The notes: generated from the letters alone by a model not told the origin. DNA of 64,000 nt from Aureliella helgolandensis (GCF_007752135.1 NZ_CP036298.1:806001-870000); one strand, 5' to 3'; shown: positions 46,581 through 55,249, counted from the stretch's first letter. A program made the numbers and translations.

Positions 46581-47003
46581 CTAAAACACGTCCAGGATGA
46601 AATGGTGCCCGGAGTGGTAGCGACGCGAACTCGGGTAGTAGTTGTGCCACTGCTTGTTGTAGACGGGGATCTGCATCTCTTGAGGGTAGCGGTGGTACAT
46701 ATCATCGCTACTGCGGTAGTATTCGCTTCCCTTGAAGTTCTGGGGATAGAATACATAGGGATAATGGAGAAATCGCGAGCTGTCGCGACTGTTGCTGTTG
46801 GCTCCCCAGGTTTGTCCGTAGGCCATGGCATGTGGGGGTTGCATGTACCCAGCTCCAGCACTCGCAGCTGCGTAGTTCTGACCGTAAGAGGCCAGTTCTA
46901 CGCTTTGGCCACTCTGGCCGGAATTGGCAGTTTGAGCTGAGGCGGTTGCTCCCAGGGCACAAACACCAGCCAGTGCTAGCGAAACAGTTACTTTACGGAA
47001 CAT
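46581..47003 (-). CDS. Small secreted Tyr/His/Ser-rich protein
   Basis: 140 residues from ATG 47003; a GTG five codons upstream is less likely. A signal peptide (MFRKVTVSLALAGVCALGATASAQ) precedes a low-complexity mature part rich in Ser, Tyr, Gln, Gly and Asn. The ending YPSSRRYHSGHHFILDVF closely matches that of the His-rich secreted protein at 17472-17828, while the middle parts differ. The family is unknown to me. The gene is monocistronic, with a clear terminator downstream and about 250 free bases upstream. Confidence 0.78.
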   Translation of the reverse strand: MFRKVTVSLALAGVCALGATASAQTANSGQSGQSVELASYGQNYAAASAGAGYMQPPHAMAYGQTWGANSNSRDSSRFLHYPYVFYPQNFKGSEYYRSSDDMYHRYPQEMQIPVYNKQWHNYYPSSRRYHSGHHFILDVF

Positions 47004-47256
47004 TTTTATTACCCTCACGGCAAACGGTCGTCACATTTAATGAGTTAGGATCGTGCGGTAAGATAGTTTGGCGGAGGAGGCAATCGAGTACCTTCCATCG
47101 CTAAGCTGTCATCGCAGGCCTTAAACGAGAGCCGCGTGCCTTTGCTCCAACAGCCCCGTGGTACTCCAGATCGGCAATCGGCAAAGGACGAGTTGAAGGA
47201 ATATTCGCTGCATCCAGCATTACGCATCGAACACCACAATGCGCAAACTTTACGGC

Positions 47257-48039
47257 CTATTCCGGCATTTTGCCGAGGGCAATTTCCTCTTCCCATTGGT
47301 CCATCAGCGGCCAGTCGATCGCGCATGTTCCAAAATCGGCCATATGCAGGTAGGACTGAAGCCGAGCGATGGTCTTATCGAGCATCGCGTCGTCTTTGCG
47401 GAAAATAGGACCGTGGCTCGGTAGGAGCCACTTTACATCGGAGTTCCGGATGCGTTGCAGCGAACGGATGAATGCGGGAATGTCACTGCCATGATGGGCG
47501 TCGATAGCCCCTACGCAGCCGTCGCGGTAGATATTGTCACCGCTAAACAGAAGCTCCCCCATGCGAAATGCCAGCTGGCTATCTGCATGGCCGGGGGTAG
47601 ACCAAACCTCCAATTGGATTTTTCCCACTTCGATGATCGAGCCTTCATCGATGATGTGTTCGGTCTCGACAATCGGCATTTCCAAGTGGATGTTCTGGGC
47701 TTCGATCTCCGCAAAAGTTCGCAAGGTGTCCCCGGTGGAAAGCAGCTTCGCCGCTTTGGGATGCGCGCTCACCGTCGTTTTCAACAGCTGTTTGGCGAGT
47801 GCTAGCCCCTGTCCGTGGTCCACATCGGCATGGGTGGCGATCAAGGTTTTGCATTTGGAGAGTGGGAAGTCAAGCTCGCGCACCAACTCAACGATTTCCT
47901 CCACGGATTCTTCATAGCCAATGTCGATCAATACCCATTCTTCACCATCATGAACCAAGTAAACATTACAGCCGATAACGTGTCCGGCTTGGAAATTCAG
48001 TTCAATGACGTTCGGGAAGATTGCCTTGCGCTCAAGCAT
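47257..48039 (-). CDS. MBL-fold metallo-hydrolase
   Basis: 260 residues, no signal peptide. Metallo-beta-lactamase landmarks in order: [17 protein letters not shown], the metal motif [10 protein letters not shown] (an HxDxDH variant seen in several MBL subgroups), [21 protein letters not shown] (Asp ligand) and WLLPSHGPI (last His). Members are glyoxalase II-like or lactonase-like hydrolases; the substrate cannot be read here. The C-terminal 40 residues are helical. The gene is followed after about 250 bases by the small Tyr-rich gene on the same strand and is divergent from the HtrA gene. Confidence 0.87.
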   Translation of the reverse strand: MLERKAIFPNVIELNFQAGHVIGCNVYLVHDGEEWVLIDIGYEESVEEIVELVRELDFPLSKCKTLIATHADVDHGQGLALAKQLLKTTVSAHPKAAKLLSTGDTLRTFAEIEAQNIHLEMPIVETEHIIDEGSIIEVGKIQLEVWSTPGHADSQLAFRMGELLFSGDNIYRDGCVGAIDAHHGSDIPAFIRSLQRIRNSDVKWLLPSHGPIFRKDDAMLDKTIARLQSYLHMADFGTCAIDWPLMDQWEEEIALGKMPE

Positions 48040-48564
48040 GAACTCGGTTCTACCTTACAGATCTCGTAAAATCGGGGGCCTCTTTTCTTCCCGCGTTTTT
48101 AAGCCTGGAAGGGCGTCGATGCAACATGCTGCTGGACGCCAGAGATGGGACGGATTGTAGGGCTATTGAGTCGGATTGACAAACCGTGACAATCTAAACC
48201 CAAGCTATCCGTTGACGGTGAGGCTGGCGGCAAAGAATAGTCGCTTTCCTGCCCATCCCACAAAACTCGGATTTGCAGCGGAAAATCCAAGGGAAGGGGA
48301 GGATCCGCCGCTGGTCGACTGCCCAGCACCGTCGCCGCCACGCAAAGGCTTGTTGATGGAGCCAGGCCTCATTGTTGTTCATGGGCCTCGTGAAAACACT
48401 GGTTGTTCCTGCGCAGCATTAGCGTGGCCGCCCTTTTTACGAGGCACTGGAAACCCATCAGGCCAGCGGGGGGCGGCCACCGCTCAATCGACCAGCCGAT
48501 TGCCTTGAGTTGCCCAAACTCCTTCCTTCCCAAATCCTTTCACTCTGGATGAAGCGAACTAACT
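48040..48564. other. Intergenic region between divergent genes
   Basis: 525 bases between the starts of the MBL hydrolase (leftward) and the HtrA protease (rightward). A 110-residue open frame on the plus strand has no family character. I see no repeats or strong hairpins. Confidence 0.45.
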
Positions 48565-49746
48565 ATGCATCCCGATGCTCAGCCCGATACCAACGCCGCG
48601 CGCGTACCCCCCGCTTCAGCCCCAGGCAATCCTCAGGCGCGAGGCATCCGCCGTCAATTGTTGCTGTCTTGGATCCTGATGTTCGCCTTGGCCAGCATGC
48701 TGCTTTGGCCGAGCATGAAGTACTGGTTGGGGATAGGGGTGCGGGGAGAGCCTCGCACGGTAACCCCTCGAGGCGCCTTGGCCGATTTTGAGCAGGCAAC
48801 GGTCCGTATTTTTCGCCAATCCAGTCCGTCGGTCGTGTTTATTACCACCAGCAGCCAATATGCCAACCGCTGGACACGACGGATTCAGGAGGTGGAATCG
48901 GGGACGGGGAGTGGTTTTGTCTGGGACAAAAGTGGCCATATCGTGACGAATTTTCACGTTATTGAAGGCGCTTCGGCCGCCCGGGTCATCTTCTCGGACC
49001 AATCGACCTACACGGCAGACCTCGTCGGTGCTTCTCCTGACAATGACTTGGCAGTCTTGCGCATTAAAGCCCCTGAGAGCTTGTTGCACCCGGTTCTGAT
49101 CGGTGAAAGCAACAGCTTAGAAGTTGGGCAGAGCGTGTTTGCCATTGGCAACCCCTTCGGCCTCCAGCAAACATTGACAACCGGCATCGTGTCGGCCAAG
49201 AGTCGGTCGATCCAATCCCCATCGCGCCGCGTGATCGAGGATGTGATCCAGATCGATGCTGCCATCAATCCTGGGAATTCAGGTGGCCCGTTGCTGGATA
49301 GCGCAGGCCGTCTGATCGGTGTGAATACTGCCATTTACAGCCCTTCAGGCACTTCGACCGGCGTCGGATTCTCAATTCCAGTGGACGCAGTCAATCGAGT
49401 GATTCCTCAGATCATCCAATTTGGCCAGTACGCGCCACCCCGGATTGGATTCAAGATCAATGATGAGCTGAGTCGCGCTCTGACGCGTCAGTTTGGCATT
49501 GAAGGGGTGATCGTTACCACGGTCGATCCCCAGGGGCCCGCTGGCCTCGCGGGGCTGCAACCTACGCAACTCTTAGCGGATGGTCGTGCCCGCTTGGGCG
49601 ACATCGTGCTGGAAGTGGATGGGCGTACGGTGCGTTCCGAAGACGATTTGCAGAACATTCTCCAACGCCATACCGCTGGTGAACGCATCGAGGTCGTCAT
49701 CCTGCGCAACGACGCAAGGGTGACCCTGGAACTGCAATTGAAGTGA
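48565..49746 (+). CDS. HtrA/DegS-type membrane-anchored serine protease
   Basis: 393 residues. An N-terminal anchor (about 31-50) puts the protein in the periplasm. The trypsin-like domain has all three catalytic residues: His131 (VTNFHVIEG), Asp161 (SPDNDLAVL) and Ser239 (INPGNSGGPLLD). One PDZ domain follows from about residue 290 (PRIGFKINDELSRALTRQFGIEGVIVTTVDPQGPAGLAGL, then GDIVLEVDGRTVRSEDDL). One anchor and a single PDZ are the DegS layout, although this protein is somewhat longer. It should process or degrade misfolded envelope proteins. The gene is alone; a tandem repeat region follows. Confidence 0.93.
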   Translation: MHPDAQPDTNAARVPPASAPGNPQARGIRRQLLLSWILMFALASMLLWPSMKYWLGIGVRGEPRTVTPRGALADFEQATVRIFRQSSPSVVFITTSSQYANRWTRRIQEVESGTGSGFVWDKSGHIVTNFHVIEGASAARVIFSDQSTYTADLVGASPDNDLAVLRIKAPESLLHPVLIGESNSLEVGQSVFAIGNPFGLQQTLTTGIVSAKSRSIQSPSRRVIEDVIQIDAAINPGNSGGPLLDSAGRLIGVNTAIYSPSGTSTGVGFSIPVDAVNRVIPQIIQFGQYAPPRIGFKINDELSRALTRQFGIEGVIVTTVDPQGPAGLAGLQPTQLLADGRARLGDIVLEVDGRTVRSEDDLQNILQRHTAGERIEVVILRNDARVTLELQLK

Positions 49747-50206
49747 TTAAAGGGGCGAAAGCTTGGATGATGCTGTGACTGGCAAGCACCAACGATGGGT
49801 GGAGTGAGTGATGTGCACGGCCCGGGGGGCCAGGCTACGGTGGGGTGGCAGTGATGTGCACGGCCCGGGGGGGCCAGGCTACGGTGGAGTGGCAGTGATA
49901 AGCTCGGTTCGAGGGGGCTGGGCTACGATGGGGTGGGAGTGGCTAATGCGGCCCGGGGGCTACGCCACGTTGGGGCTCTGTTATCCGCTTACGTCACTCG
50001 ATTGGTCCTTCACTCGAATCGTCCTTTCCAACGCGGCTCGAAAGAATCTCTGAAAATCGATCTTTACGCCATTCGGGGATGTCTGCACAATACGCACCGA
50101 TCAGTCGACACCGGTGGTACGTCGATTCCTTAAGCGTCTCAGGATGAGACATTACATTGGGGTCCTAGTTGCCTCAACCAAAAAACACAAAGCAAGGAGT
50201 GCTAAA
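49747..50206. other. Intergenic region with tandem repeats, before the Skp gene
   Basis: 460 bases. The left half is taken by a 43-44 base tandem repeat (49808-49980, listed separately). The right half leads to the Skp/OmpH gene and should hold its promoter. The open frame that extends the Skp gene upstream to 50114 is rejected in favour of the GTG with a ribosome binding site. Confidence 0.5.
49808..49980. repeat. Tandem repeat, four units of 43-44 bases
   Basis: Units begin at 49808, 49851, 49895 and 49939. The first two are nearly identical and contain GTGATGTGCACGGCCCGGGG then CCAGGCTACGGTGG; the third and fourth are diverged. The GGCCCGGGGGGCC core is itself palindromic. The array starts about 60 bases after the HtrA stop. 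Confidence 0.85.
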
Positions 50207-50839
50207 GTGCGTGTTTGGAGCTTAATTGCAGCAACCATTCTGAGTCTCGGTACATTTTCCAGCCAAGTCATGGCGCAAGCAGAGGGAGCCGCCGGTGCAA
50301 CTGCTGGTGCTGCTGCACCCAAGGTCATTGTGGCGGTAGTCGACATTGGCCACATCCTGAAGAACCATCCCACGATGAAGGGGCAGATGGAAGCGATTCA
50401 AGCTTCGATGACTGCTGCTGATGAAGAGATGGGGCAACGTCGCGATGCGATTCTGAAGGAAATGAATCAACTCCGCGAACAATACACCGAAGGTTCTCCA
50501 GAATACGAAGCTGCCGAAAAGAAGATCGCTGAAAAGGATACCGAATTTCGGCTCAGCTTGATCAAGAAGAAGAAGGAGTTTGACGAAGCTCAGGCTCAAG
50601 TCATCTACAACGTCTACACGCAGATCAATGGTCTTTTGAAAATGGCCAGCGATCACTACGGAACTCAACTTGTCATACGAGTCTCCCGCGAGAAGATGGA
50701 TCCCAAGAAGCCAGAGACGATTCAGATGGTGATGGGACAAGATGTCCTGTACTACAGCCCGAATGTCGATTGGACCGAATGGGTTTTGGGACAACTGGCT
50801 CAAACGGCAAGTCGCCCTGCTGCCGCCGCGCAGCGCTAG
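50207..50839 (+). CDS. Skp/OmpH family periplasmic chaperone
   Basis: 210 residues from GTG 50207, chosen because AAGGAG lies 8 bases upstream. A longer frame from 50114 has a highly basic, non-signal N-terminus. A signal peptide (about 1-24, ending SQVMAQA) is followed by an Ala/Gly linker, then VIVAVVDIGHILKNHPTMKGQMEAIQASM, typical of OmpH, and a Lys/Glu-rich coiled coil (about 75-145) that forms the tentacles. The end contains FLLKMASDHYGTQLVIRVSRE-like core strands. Skp holds unfolded outer-membrane proteins. Its place directly before lpxC and lpxA repeats the association of skp with lipid A genes in other Gram-negative bacteria. Confidence 0.88.
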   Translation: MRVWSLIAATILSLGTFSSQVMAQAEGAAGATAGAAAPKVIVAVVDIGHILKNHPTMKGQMEAIQASMTAADEEMGQRRDAILKEMNQLREQYTEGSPEYEAAEKKIAEKDTEFRLSLIKKKKEFDEAQAQVIYNVYTQINGLLKMASDHYGTQLVIRVSREKMDPKKPETIQMVMGQDVLYYSPNVDWTEWVLGQLAQTASRPAAAAQR

Positions 50840-51036
50840 TCGTTGTAGGCCGCAACAATAGGAGCGGCAGCCGAGCGTGTCACGAGTTCAGCAACTCGTG
50901 ACCTCTCGACTCGCAACGTTGACGCCTCAATCGCTGGGGTGCCCAACTGATGCAGCAAACCACAAGCGATCCATTCTGGCTTATCCCTGAAAAGGGGTGA
51001 TTTCCGTCCGGTTAGTAGCTCACAGACAGGGAAGTC

Positions 51037-51933
51037 ATGCGAGCGTTGAATACTCAACACACAATTAATGCACCCTGCTCGATAAGCGGGCGAGGTTACT
51101 GGACCGGCAAGCCGATCACGTTGTGCTTTCTGCCCGCTGAAGCGGAGGAGGGAATTACCTTTCTGCGCAGCGACCAGCCTCACACGCAGGCGGTTCAGGC
51201 GGTCTCCGAGCACGCTGCAGGGCTTTCGATGCGCACGCAAATTGGAAGCGAGTCGCTCAAGTTCGATATGGTCGAGCACGTGATGGCTGCCCTGCATGGG
51301 ATGGGCGTCGATAACGTTCGAGTCGTCGCCGACTCGGAGGAGATGCCTGGCATGGATGGCAGTAGTTTTCATCTAGCTCTGAAGCTTCAAGGTGTTGGAC
51401 TGCGCCCCCAGTCCGCGACTCGCCAATACTTCCGCATCAATACTCCACTCCGCGTTGGAGATGACCAGCGCTGGATCTTGGCTGAGCCGCTTGATGCGGA
51501 CGGGTTGGAAGTGGAATACCAACTAGACTATGGACCCGACTCCCCGATCGGCCAAGCCTCTTTTCGCACTCGACTTACCCCTGAAATCTTCCTCCGCGAA
51601 CTCGCCCCTGCTCGCACGTTTATTACCGAAGCCGAAGCTCAGTACCTGCAGTCACAGGGGCTAGCGCCTCATGCAACGCACCAAGACCTACTGGTTTTCG
51701 GAGCACATGGTCCAATCGACAACCGCCTGCGATTCCAAGATGAATGTGCGCGACATAAGGCACTCGACTTGGTAGGTGACCTAGCGTTGGCTGGCGTCCA
51801 TCTGCTAGGACGTATCACAGCTTGCAAAAGCGGCCATCAGCTCAATGCCGAAATGACGCGTTTGCTGCGTCGAAACTACCTGGAGCAACATGCGAGAGAG
51901 TCTCACTCGTCTTCCAAGCGAGTTGCAGCATGA
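51037..51933 (+). CDS. lpxC: UDP-3-O-acyl-GlcNAc deacetylase LpxC
   Basis: 298 residues, the normal length. LpxC removes the N-acetyl group from UDP-3-O-acyl-GlcNAc, the committed step of lipid A synthesis, using Zn. All key elements are visible: MVEHVMAALHGMG (Glu80 and Zn ligand His81), GMDGSS, RTFITEAEAQYLQSQGLA, and RFQDECARHKALDLVGDLALAG (Zn ligands His240 and Asp244), with the catalytic His267 in CKSGHQLNAEM. The opening reads NTQHTINAPCSISGRGYWTGKPITL. It lies 197 bases after the Skp gene and 100 bases before lpxA on the same strand. Confidence 0.95.
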   Translation: MRALNTQHTINAPCSISGRGYWTGKPITLCFLPAEAEEGITFLRSDQPHTQAVQAVSEHAAGLSMRTQIGSESLKFDMVEHVMAALHGMGVDNVRVVADSEEMPGMDGSSFHLALKLQGVGLRPQSATRQYFRINTPLRVGDDQRWILAEPLDADGLEVEYQLDYGPDSPIGQASFRTRLTPEIFLRELAPARTFITEAEAQYLQSQGLAPHATHQDLLVFGAHGPIDNRLRFQDECARHKALDLVGDLALAGVHLLGRITACKSGHQLNAEMTRLLRRNYLEQHARESHSSSKRVAA

Positions 51934-52033
51934 ACCACCAGTGTCGATCCCCAAGAACAACTCGTAACGTCCTACGGTTAATCCACAAGACAACAACCCT
52001 TCCCCAAACCATCATTCTTGAAAGCTGGTTTGT

Positions 52034-52840
52034 ATGGCAACAATTATAGCCCATACCGCCGTAGTCGACCCCCGCGCGGAATTAGACGACGAAGTTCGTG
52101 TCGGTCACCATTGCGTGATTGGTCCTAACGTCAAAGTAGGACGAGGTACGCGCCTTGAAAACAACGTGACCTTGACTGGCAATTCAATTCTTGGTCGCAA
52201 TAATCATCTCTTTCCTGGAGTGGTGATTGGCGCGGAACCGCAAGACCTCAGCTATCAAGGGTCACCTACGCAAGTGATTATTGGTGACGGGAATGTGTTT
52301 CGCGAATCGGTGACGATCAATCGAGCGACTGAAAAAGAGGATGGTATCACGGCCGTCGGTAGCAATTGCTACATGATGACCTGCAGCCATGTGGCCCACG
52401 ATTGCAAAGTCGAAGATCGTGTCATCATGGCAAATAACGTCATGCTGGGCGGACATGTGCACGTGGCTCACGATGCGACCTTGTCAGGTGGCTGTGCCGT
52501 GCATCATTTCGCCTCCATCGGTTGCTACAGCTTTGTGAGCGGCTTGAGTCGAGTGCTGCATGACGTGCCTCCTTACATGTTGGTGGAAGGCTTTCCTGCG
52601 CGTCCTCGCACGGTCAATGTCGTCGCCCTCAAACGCAAAAACTTTTCGAACGAAGCCATCAAGGCTCTGATGGAGGCGTATCGCTTGCTCTACCGGTCCC
52701 GCGTTGGTATGGAACATGCCCGCGATATTCTCTCGGGAGGCAAGCCGATGTTGCCTGAGTTGCAAGTCCTGTTTGATTTTATCGAAGATTCTCAAGGCGG
52801 TCGCCACGGACGTGGACGCGATCGGAGGAAGGCAGCGTGA
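52034..52840 (+). CDS. lpxA: UDP-GlcNAc acyltransferase LpxA
   Basis: 268 residues, close to the 262 of the E. coli enzyme. It transfers the first hydroxyacyl chain to UDP-GlcNAc (or UDP-GlcNAc3N) from acyl-ACP. The left-handed beta-helix hexapeptide repeats run from the start (IIAHTAVVDPRAELDDEVRVGHHCVIGPNVKVG) to about residue 190, with the catalytic His in TCSHVAHDCKVED (about residue 122) and GGHVHVAHDATLSGGCAVHHF. The C-terminal helical domain begins near VNVVALKRKNFSNEAIKAL. Its stop overlaps the next start by 4 bp (GTGA), so the Gfo/Idh gene is translationally coupled to it. Confidence 0.95.
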   Translation: MATIIAHTAVVDPRAELDDEVRVGHHCVIGPNVKVGRGTRLENNVTLTGNSILGRNNHLFPGVVIGAEPQDLSYQGSPTQVIIGDGNVFRESVTINRATEKEDGITAVGSNCYMMTCSHVAHDCKVEDRVIMANNVMLGGHVHVAHDATLSGGCAVHHFASIGCYSFVSGLSRVLHDVPPYMLVEGFPARPRTVNVVALKRKNFSNEAIKALMEAYRLLYRSRVGMEHARDILSGGKPMLPELQVLFDFIEDSQGGRHGRGRDRRKAA

Positions 52841-53955
52841 GTGCTTTGCGTTTAGCAATCATTGGTGGCGGACACCTGGGGCGAATTCACGCCAAGCTGG
52901 CGCATGCCGGCGAGTCCTTTGAGGTCGTGGCCGTTGCCGATCCCAGTCCGGCCTCGCGGCAATTGGTCACAGACAATCTCCAGCTGCCTACCGTCGCAGA
53001 TTACCGCGAGTTGCTGGGGCAGATCGACGCTGCAATTATCGCCGCGCCTACGGTCTCCCATTACGACATTACCAGCAGCTTGCTGCGTGGTGGAGTTCAC
53101 TGCTTGGTTGAGAAACCGCTCACGACCTCTGCGGAGGAAGCTCAACGATTGGTGCAGCTCGCCCGACGCTATAATCGCGTGCTCCAGACTGGGCACGTGG
53201 AACGATTCAACCCTACATGGACGACTGCTCAGCCCCATTTGGGAGCTCCCAAGTTTGTCGAAGCGGTGCGAGCCGGCGCCTACAGTGGTCGCAGTACCGA
53301 CATCGGCGTCGTGATGGACCTGATGATTCATGACCTGGACCTGATCCTCTCCCTCGATTCCTCTCCCGTGGAACGAATTTCAGCGAGTGGAATGTCGCTC
53401 CTGGGAACCCATGAGGATCTCGCCGAGACTCGGCTGGAGTTTGCCAGTGGATGTATCGCTACCCTGCGAGCCTCGCGTTTAGCGACGTCTCCCACGCGGC
53501 GCATGCAGCTCTACACGACCCGCGGTTTCGCCGACATTGATTTTTCGGCTGACAGCGTTCAGATCGTCAAGCCGACCATGGATGTTTTGGCCCGCACCGT
53601 CGCCCTAGACGACTTGCCAGCTTCCGAGCGGATGCAGGCCAAAGAACGCATTTTCCAAGACTTCCTCGAGCCTCAGACGCTGGAAGCACCGGGTAGAAAT
53701 GCCATTTTGGACGAACAAAACGATTTTGCCATCAGTGTCAAAACTGGGACCGCCCCTGTGGTTACGGGGGAGGACGGAGCTCGGGCTGTTGACTTGGCCA
53801 ATCGCATCGTCTCGACGATCTCCCAGCATGGGTGGGATGGTCTGGACAGCAAGCCTTGGCGAGTTGGCCCCTTGGCCACGGCCGAGCCTCGGATTTTGCC
53901 ACATCCGGCAGTCGTACGAGATGCTCCGCAGGAAACTCGCCGCCGAGCCGCCTAA
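52837..53955 (+). CDS. Gfo/Idh/MocA oxidoreductase coupled to lpxA (GnnA-like candidate)
   Basis: 372 residues, start GTG overlapping the lpxA stop. The NAD(P)-binding Rossmann fold begins at once (LAIIGGGHLGRIHAKLA, then VVAVADPS), with the EKP motif (HCLVEKPLTTSAEEA), TGHVERFNPTW and the substrate-domain signature DIGVVMDLMIHDLDLILSL. In bacteria that make a 2,3-diamino sugar lipid A, GnnA, a protein of this family, oxidises UDP-GlcNAc at C3 and is encoded next to lpxA; the GHxERFNP block and the gene coupling fit that role. The partner aminotransferase GnnB is not in the window, so the assignment stays tentative. The end of the protein is Arg/Ala-rich. Confidence 0.85.
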   Translation: MSALRLAIIGGGHLGRIHAKLAHAGESFEVVAVADPSPASRQLVTDNLQLPTVADYRELLGQIDAAIIAAPTVSHYDITSSLLRGGVHCLVEKPLTTSAEEAQRLVQLARRYNRVLQTGHVERFNPTWTTAQPHLGAPKFVEAVRAGAYSGRSTDIGVVMDLMIHDLDLILSLDSSPVERISASGMSLLGTHEDLAETRLEFASGCIATLRASRLATSPTRRMQLYTTRGFADIDFSADSVQIVKPTMDVLARTVALDDLPASERMQAKERIFQDFLEPQTLEAPGRNAILDEQNDFAISVKTGTAPVVTGEDGARAVDLANRIVSTISQHGWDGLDSKPWRVGPLATAEPRILPHPAVVRDAPQETRRRAA

Positions 53956-53994
53956 AAACACGCCGCCTAGCATCGTGTTTCCTGCACTAGCAGG
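53956..53994 (+). terminator. Possible terminator of the Skp-lpxC-lpxA operon
   Basis: AAACACG (53956-53962) and CGTGTTT (53974-53980) pair over seven bases directly after the oxidoreductase stop, with TTT at the end of the stem. A second small hairpin CCTGC-ACTA-GCAGG follows at once (53981-53994). The loop of the first is long (11 bases), so strength is uncertain. Confidence 0.4.
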
Positions 53995-54347
53995 GGGACA
54001 ATTGCTTGGCTCGGCTTCCCGTTGCGAAGCCAGCACCGTCGGCTGGTACATCGATCGACCTGTTCAAGCCTAAACCCACCACAATGTAACTGTGTTGCAC
54101 TATACGAAATTAAGGGAAGTGATTATCATTTTGGTCTCGTAGAGGAGTTGGATAAACCTCCGCTCCTATCCGTGAAGCATTCGCAAGAATACTGGATCTA
54201 GCGTCTCTTAGTAGGCCACGGATCGTTCGAACACTTGCTGACCCCCAGTATAGCCATTTTTGGTTGCACTAGTGTGACTGGATTTCTTGGCTGACAGGAA
54301 ATGGCGGTCAGGCATTGTTCGAGTGATCGAAGATTCAGTAGGAAACT
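53995..54347. other. Region between the lipid A operon and tRNA-Ser
   Basis: 353 bases without a supported gene. It should contain the tRNA promoter, but no canonical pair of hexamers is clear. Confidence 0.45.
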
Positions 54348-54429
54348 GGAGGGTAAGCGAATGGCTAGCGGCTTCATTGGAAATGAAGTGCCCCGTAAGG
54401 GGTTGCGGGTTCGAGTCCCGTGCCCTCCG
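54348..54429 (+). tRNA. tRNA-Ser (anticodon GGA)
   Basis: The acceptor stem GGAGGGT pairs with GCCCTCC (one G-T), with G as discriminator base. The anticodon stem CTTCA/TGAAG holds the loop TTGGAAA with anticodon GGA. A class II variable arm CCCC-GTAA-GGGG follows, then the T arm GCGGG-TTCGAGT-CCCGT. The D stem is weak (two good pairs). CCA is not encoded. All of this fits tRNA-Ser reading UCC/UCU. Confidence 0.88.
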
Positions 54430-54630
54430 CTCGAGAGCTGCTGGTAGCCAAGCTACCGCAGCCGAATTCAGGATGCCGCAGTTCTTGCAGATGCAGGAAT
54501 TGCGGCATTTTTCGTTTGGGGGAATCGCATATTTGTCACATCCCTAGCACTCTCGCCTGCCGAACGATTTTCGCCGTAAGCAAATGGGGCGCTAGATATA
54601 CGGTAGGGCGACCCCAATGCTAGCTCTCCA

Positions 54631-55016
54631 AAAGGTGCCATCCATCTTTGCCACTCCATTGCTAGCTAAATCTGAAAGATGGGTGGCACCTTTCGGTATT
54701 TTGGAGTGCTGCGACTTGTCGTAGCTATCTTGCCCGGCGGCCGGTAGAGTCCGCCCGCATCTAAAGCTGCCCCAAACGTGCAGTCCGCCTCTGGAGGTCC
54801 AATGCTAGTTGAAGGCACTAGATGGCTGGCACCTATTGCACTCTCGTCAGCCGAACGAACCTCGCAGTAGGTGGTCTTGCTCTAGCTGCAATAGGGGGGG
54901 GGGGCAGTTCCGATGCAAGATTTCTTCCCCAAAGGTGCCATCCACCTTTTGCCGCCCCAATGCTATCTAAATCTGATCGATGGGTGGCACCTATTGAATA
55001 TGGGTGGCACCTATTG
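54631..55016. repeat. GGTGCCAYCCA inverted-repeat family (locus B)
   Basis: Cores read AGGTGCCATCCA near 54633 and 54933, and the complement TGGGTGGCACCT near 54680, 54981 and 55000, with a diverged copy GGCTGGCACCTATT near 54825. Each left/right pair is about 35-40 bases apart and encloses a variant of CAATGCTA(G/T)CTAAATCTGA. The element at 16976-17147 shares both the cores and the TTGCTAGCTAA centre. Confidence 0.75.
54701..54745. repeat. TGGAGT-hairpin element, single copy
   Basis: TTGGAGT followed by the perfect hairpin GCTGCGAC-TT-GTCGTAGC and TATCTTGCCCGGCGGCC. The same unit opens the two long direct repeats at 56356 and 56606. Confidence 0.7.
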
Positions 55017-55249
55017 ACACATTGCAACGCTCTAGAGGTGGAGGGGGCTTAAAGGTGGGGGAAACTACCCAGCTTCGCACCTTTTACTTGCTCTCGGGGC
55101 AGTTCGCCGCTATATTGGTGGGGCATCCATGCCTCTTAGGACGTTGTTATTGCCCAGAGGGTGGTTTGGTAGTTTGCGGGATGAAGTTCTCCTTAACTTG
55201 TCCCGTGAGGTTACGCCCGTAAAGATCTAGAGATGGAAAATTTGTAGCT

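Larger units (their letters stand above)
54430..55249. other. Repeat-rich intergenic region
   Basis: 820 bases without a gene. It holds at least six cores of the GGTGCCAYCCA inverted-repeat family (54631-55016) and one copy of the TGGAGTGCTGCGACTTGTCG hairpin element (54701-54745), both listed separately. The last 200 bases lead to the PEP-CTERM gene. Confidence 0.55.

Noticed and set aside
48176-48508. 110-residue open frame between the MBL and HtrA genes
   Set aside because: Pro/Arg-rich random composition and no recognisable domain.
49808-50053. Gly-rich open frame over the tandem repeat
   Set aside because: Its apparent repeats come from the DNA repeat; unit lengths of 43 and 44 bases do not keep the reading frame.
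53605-54051. 148-residue minus-strand frame over the end of the oxidoreductase gene
   Set aside because: Shadow of the Gfo/Idh gene with no domain of its own.
54430-54800. Integrated element at tRNA-Ser
   Set aside because: No integrase and no duplicated tRNA 3' end found within the window; only short repeats follow the tRNA.
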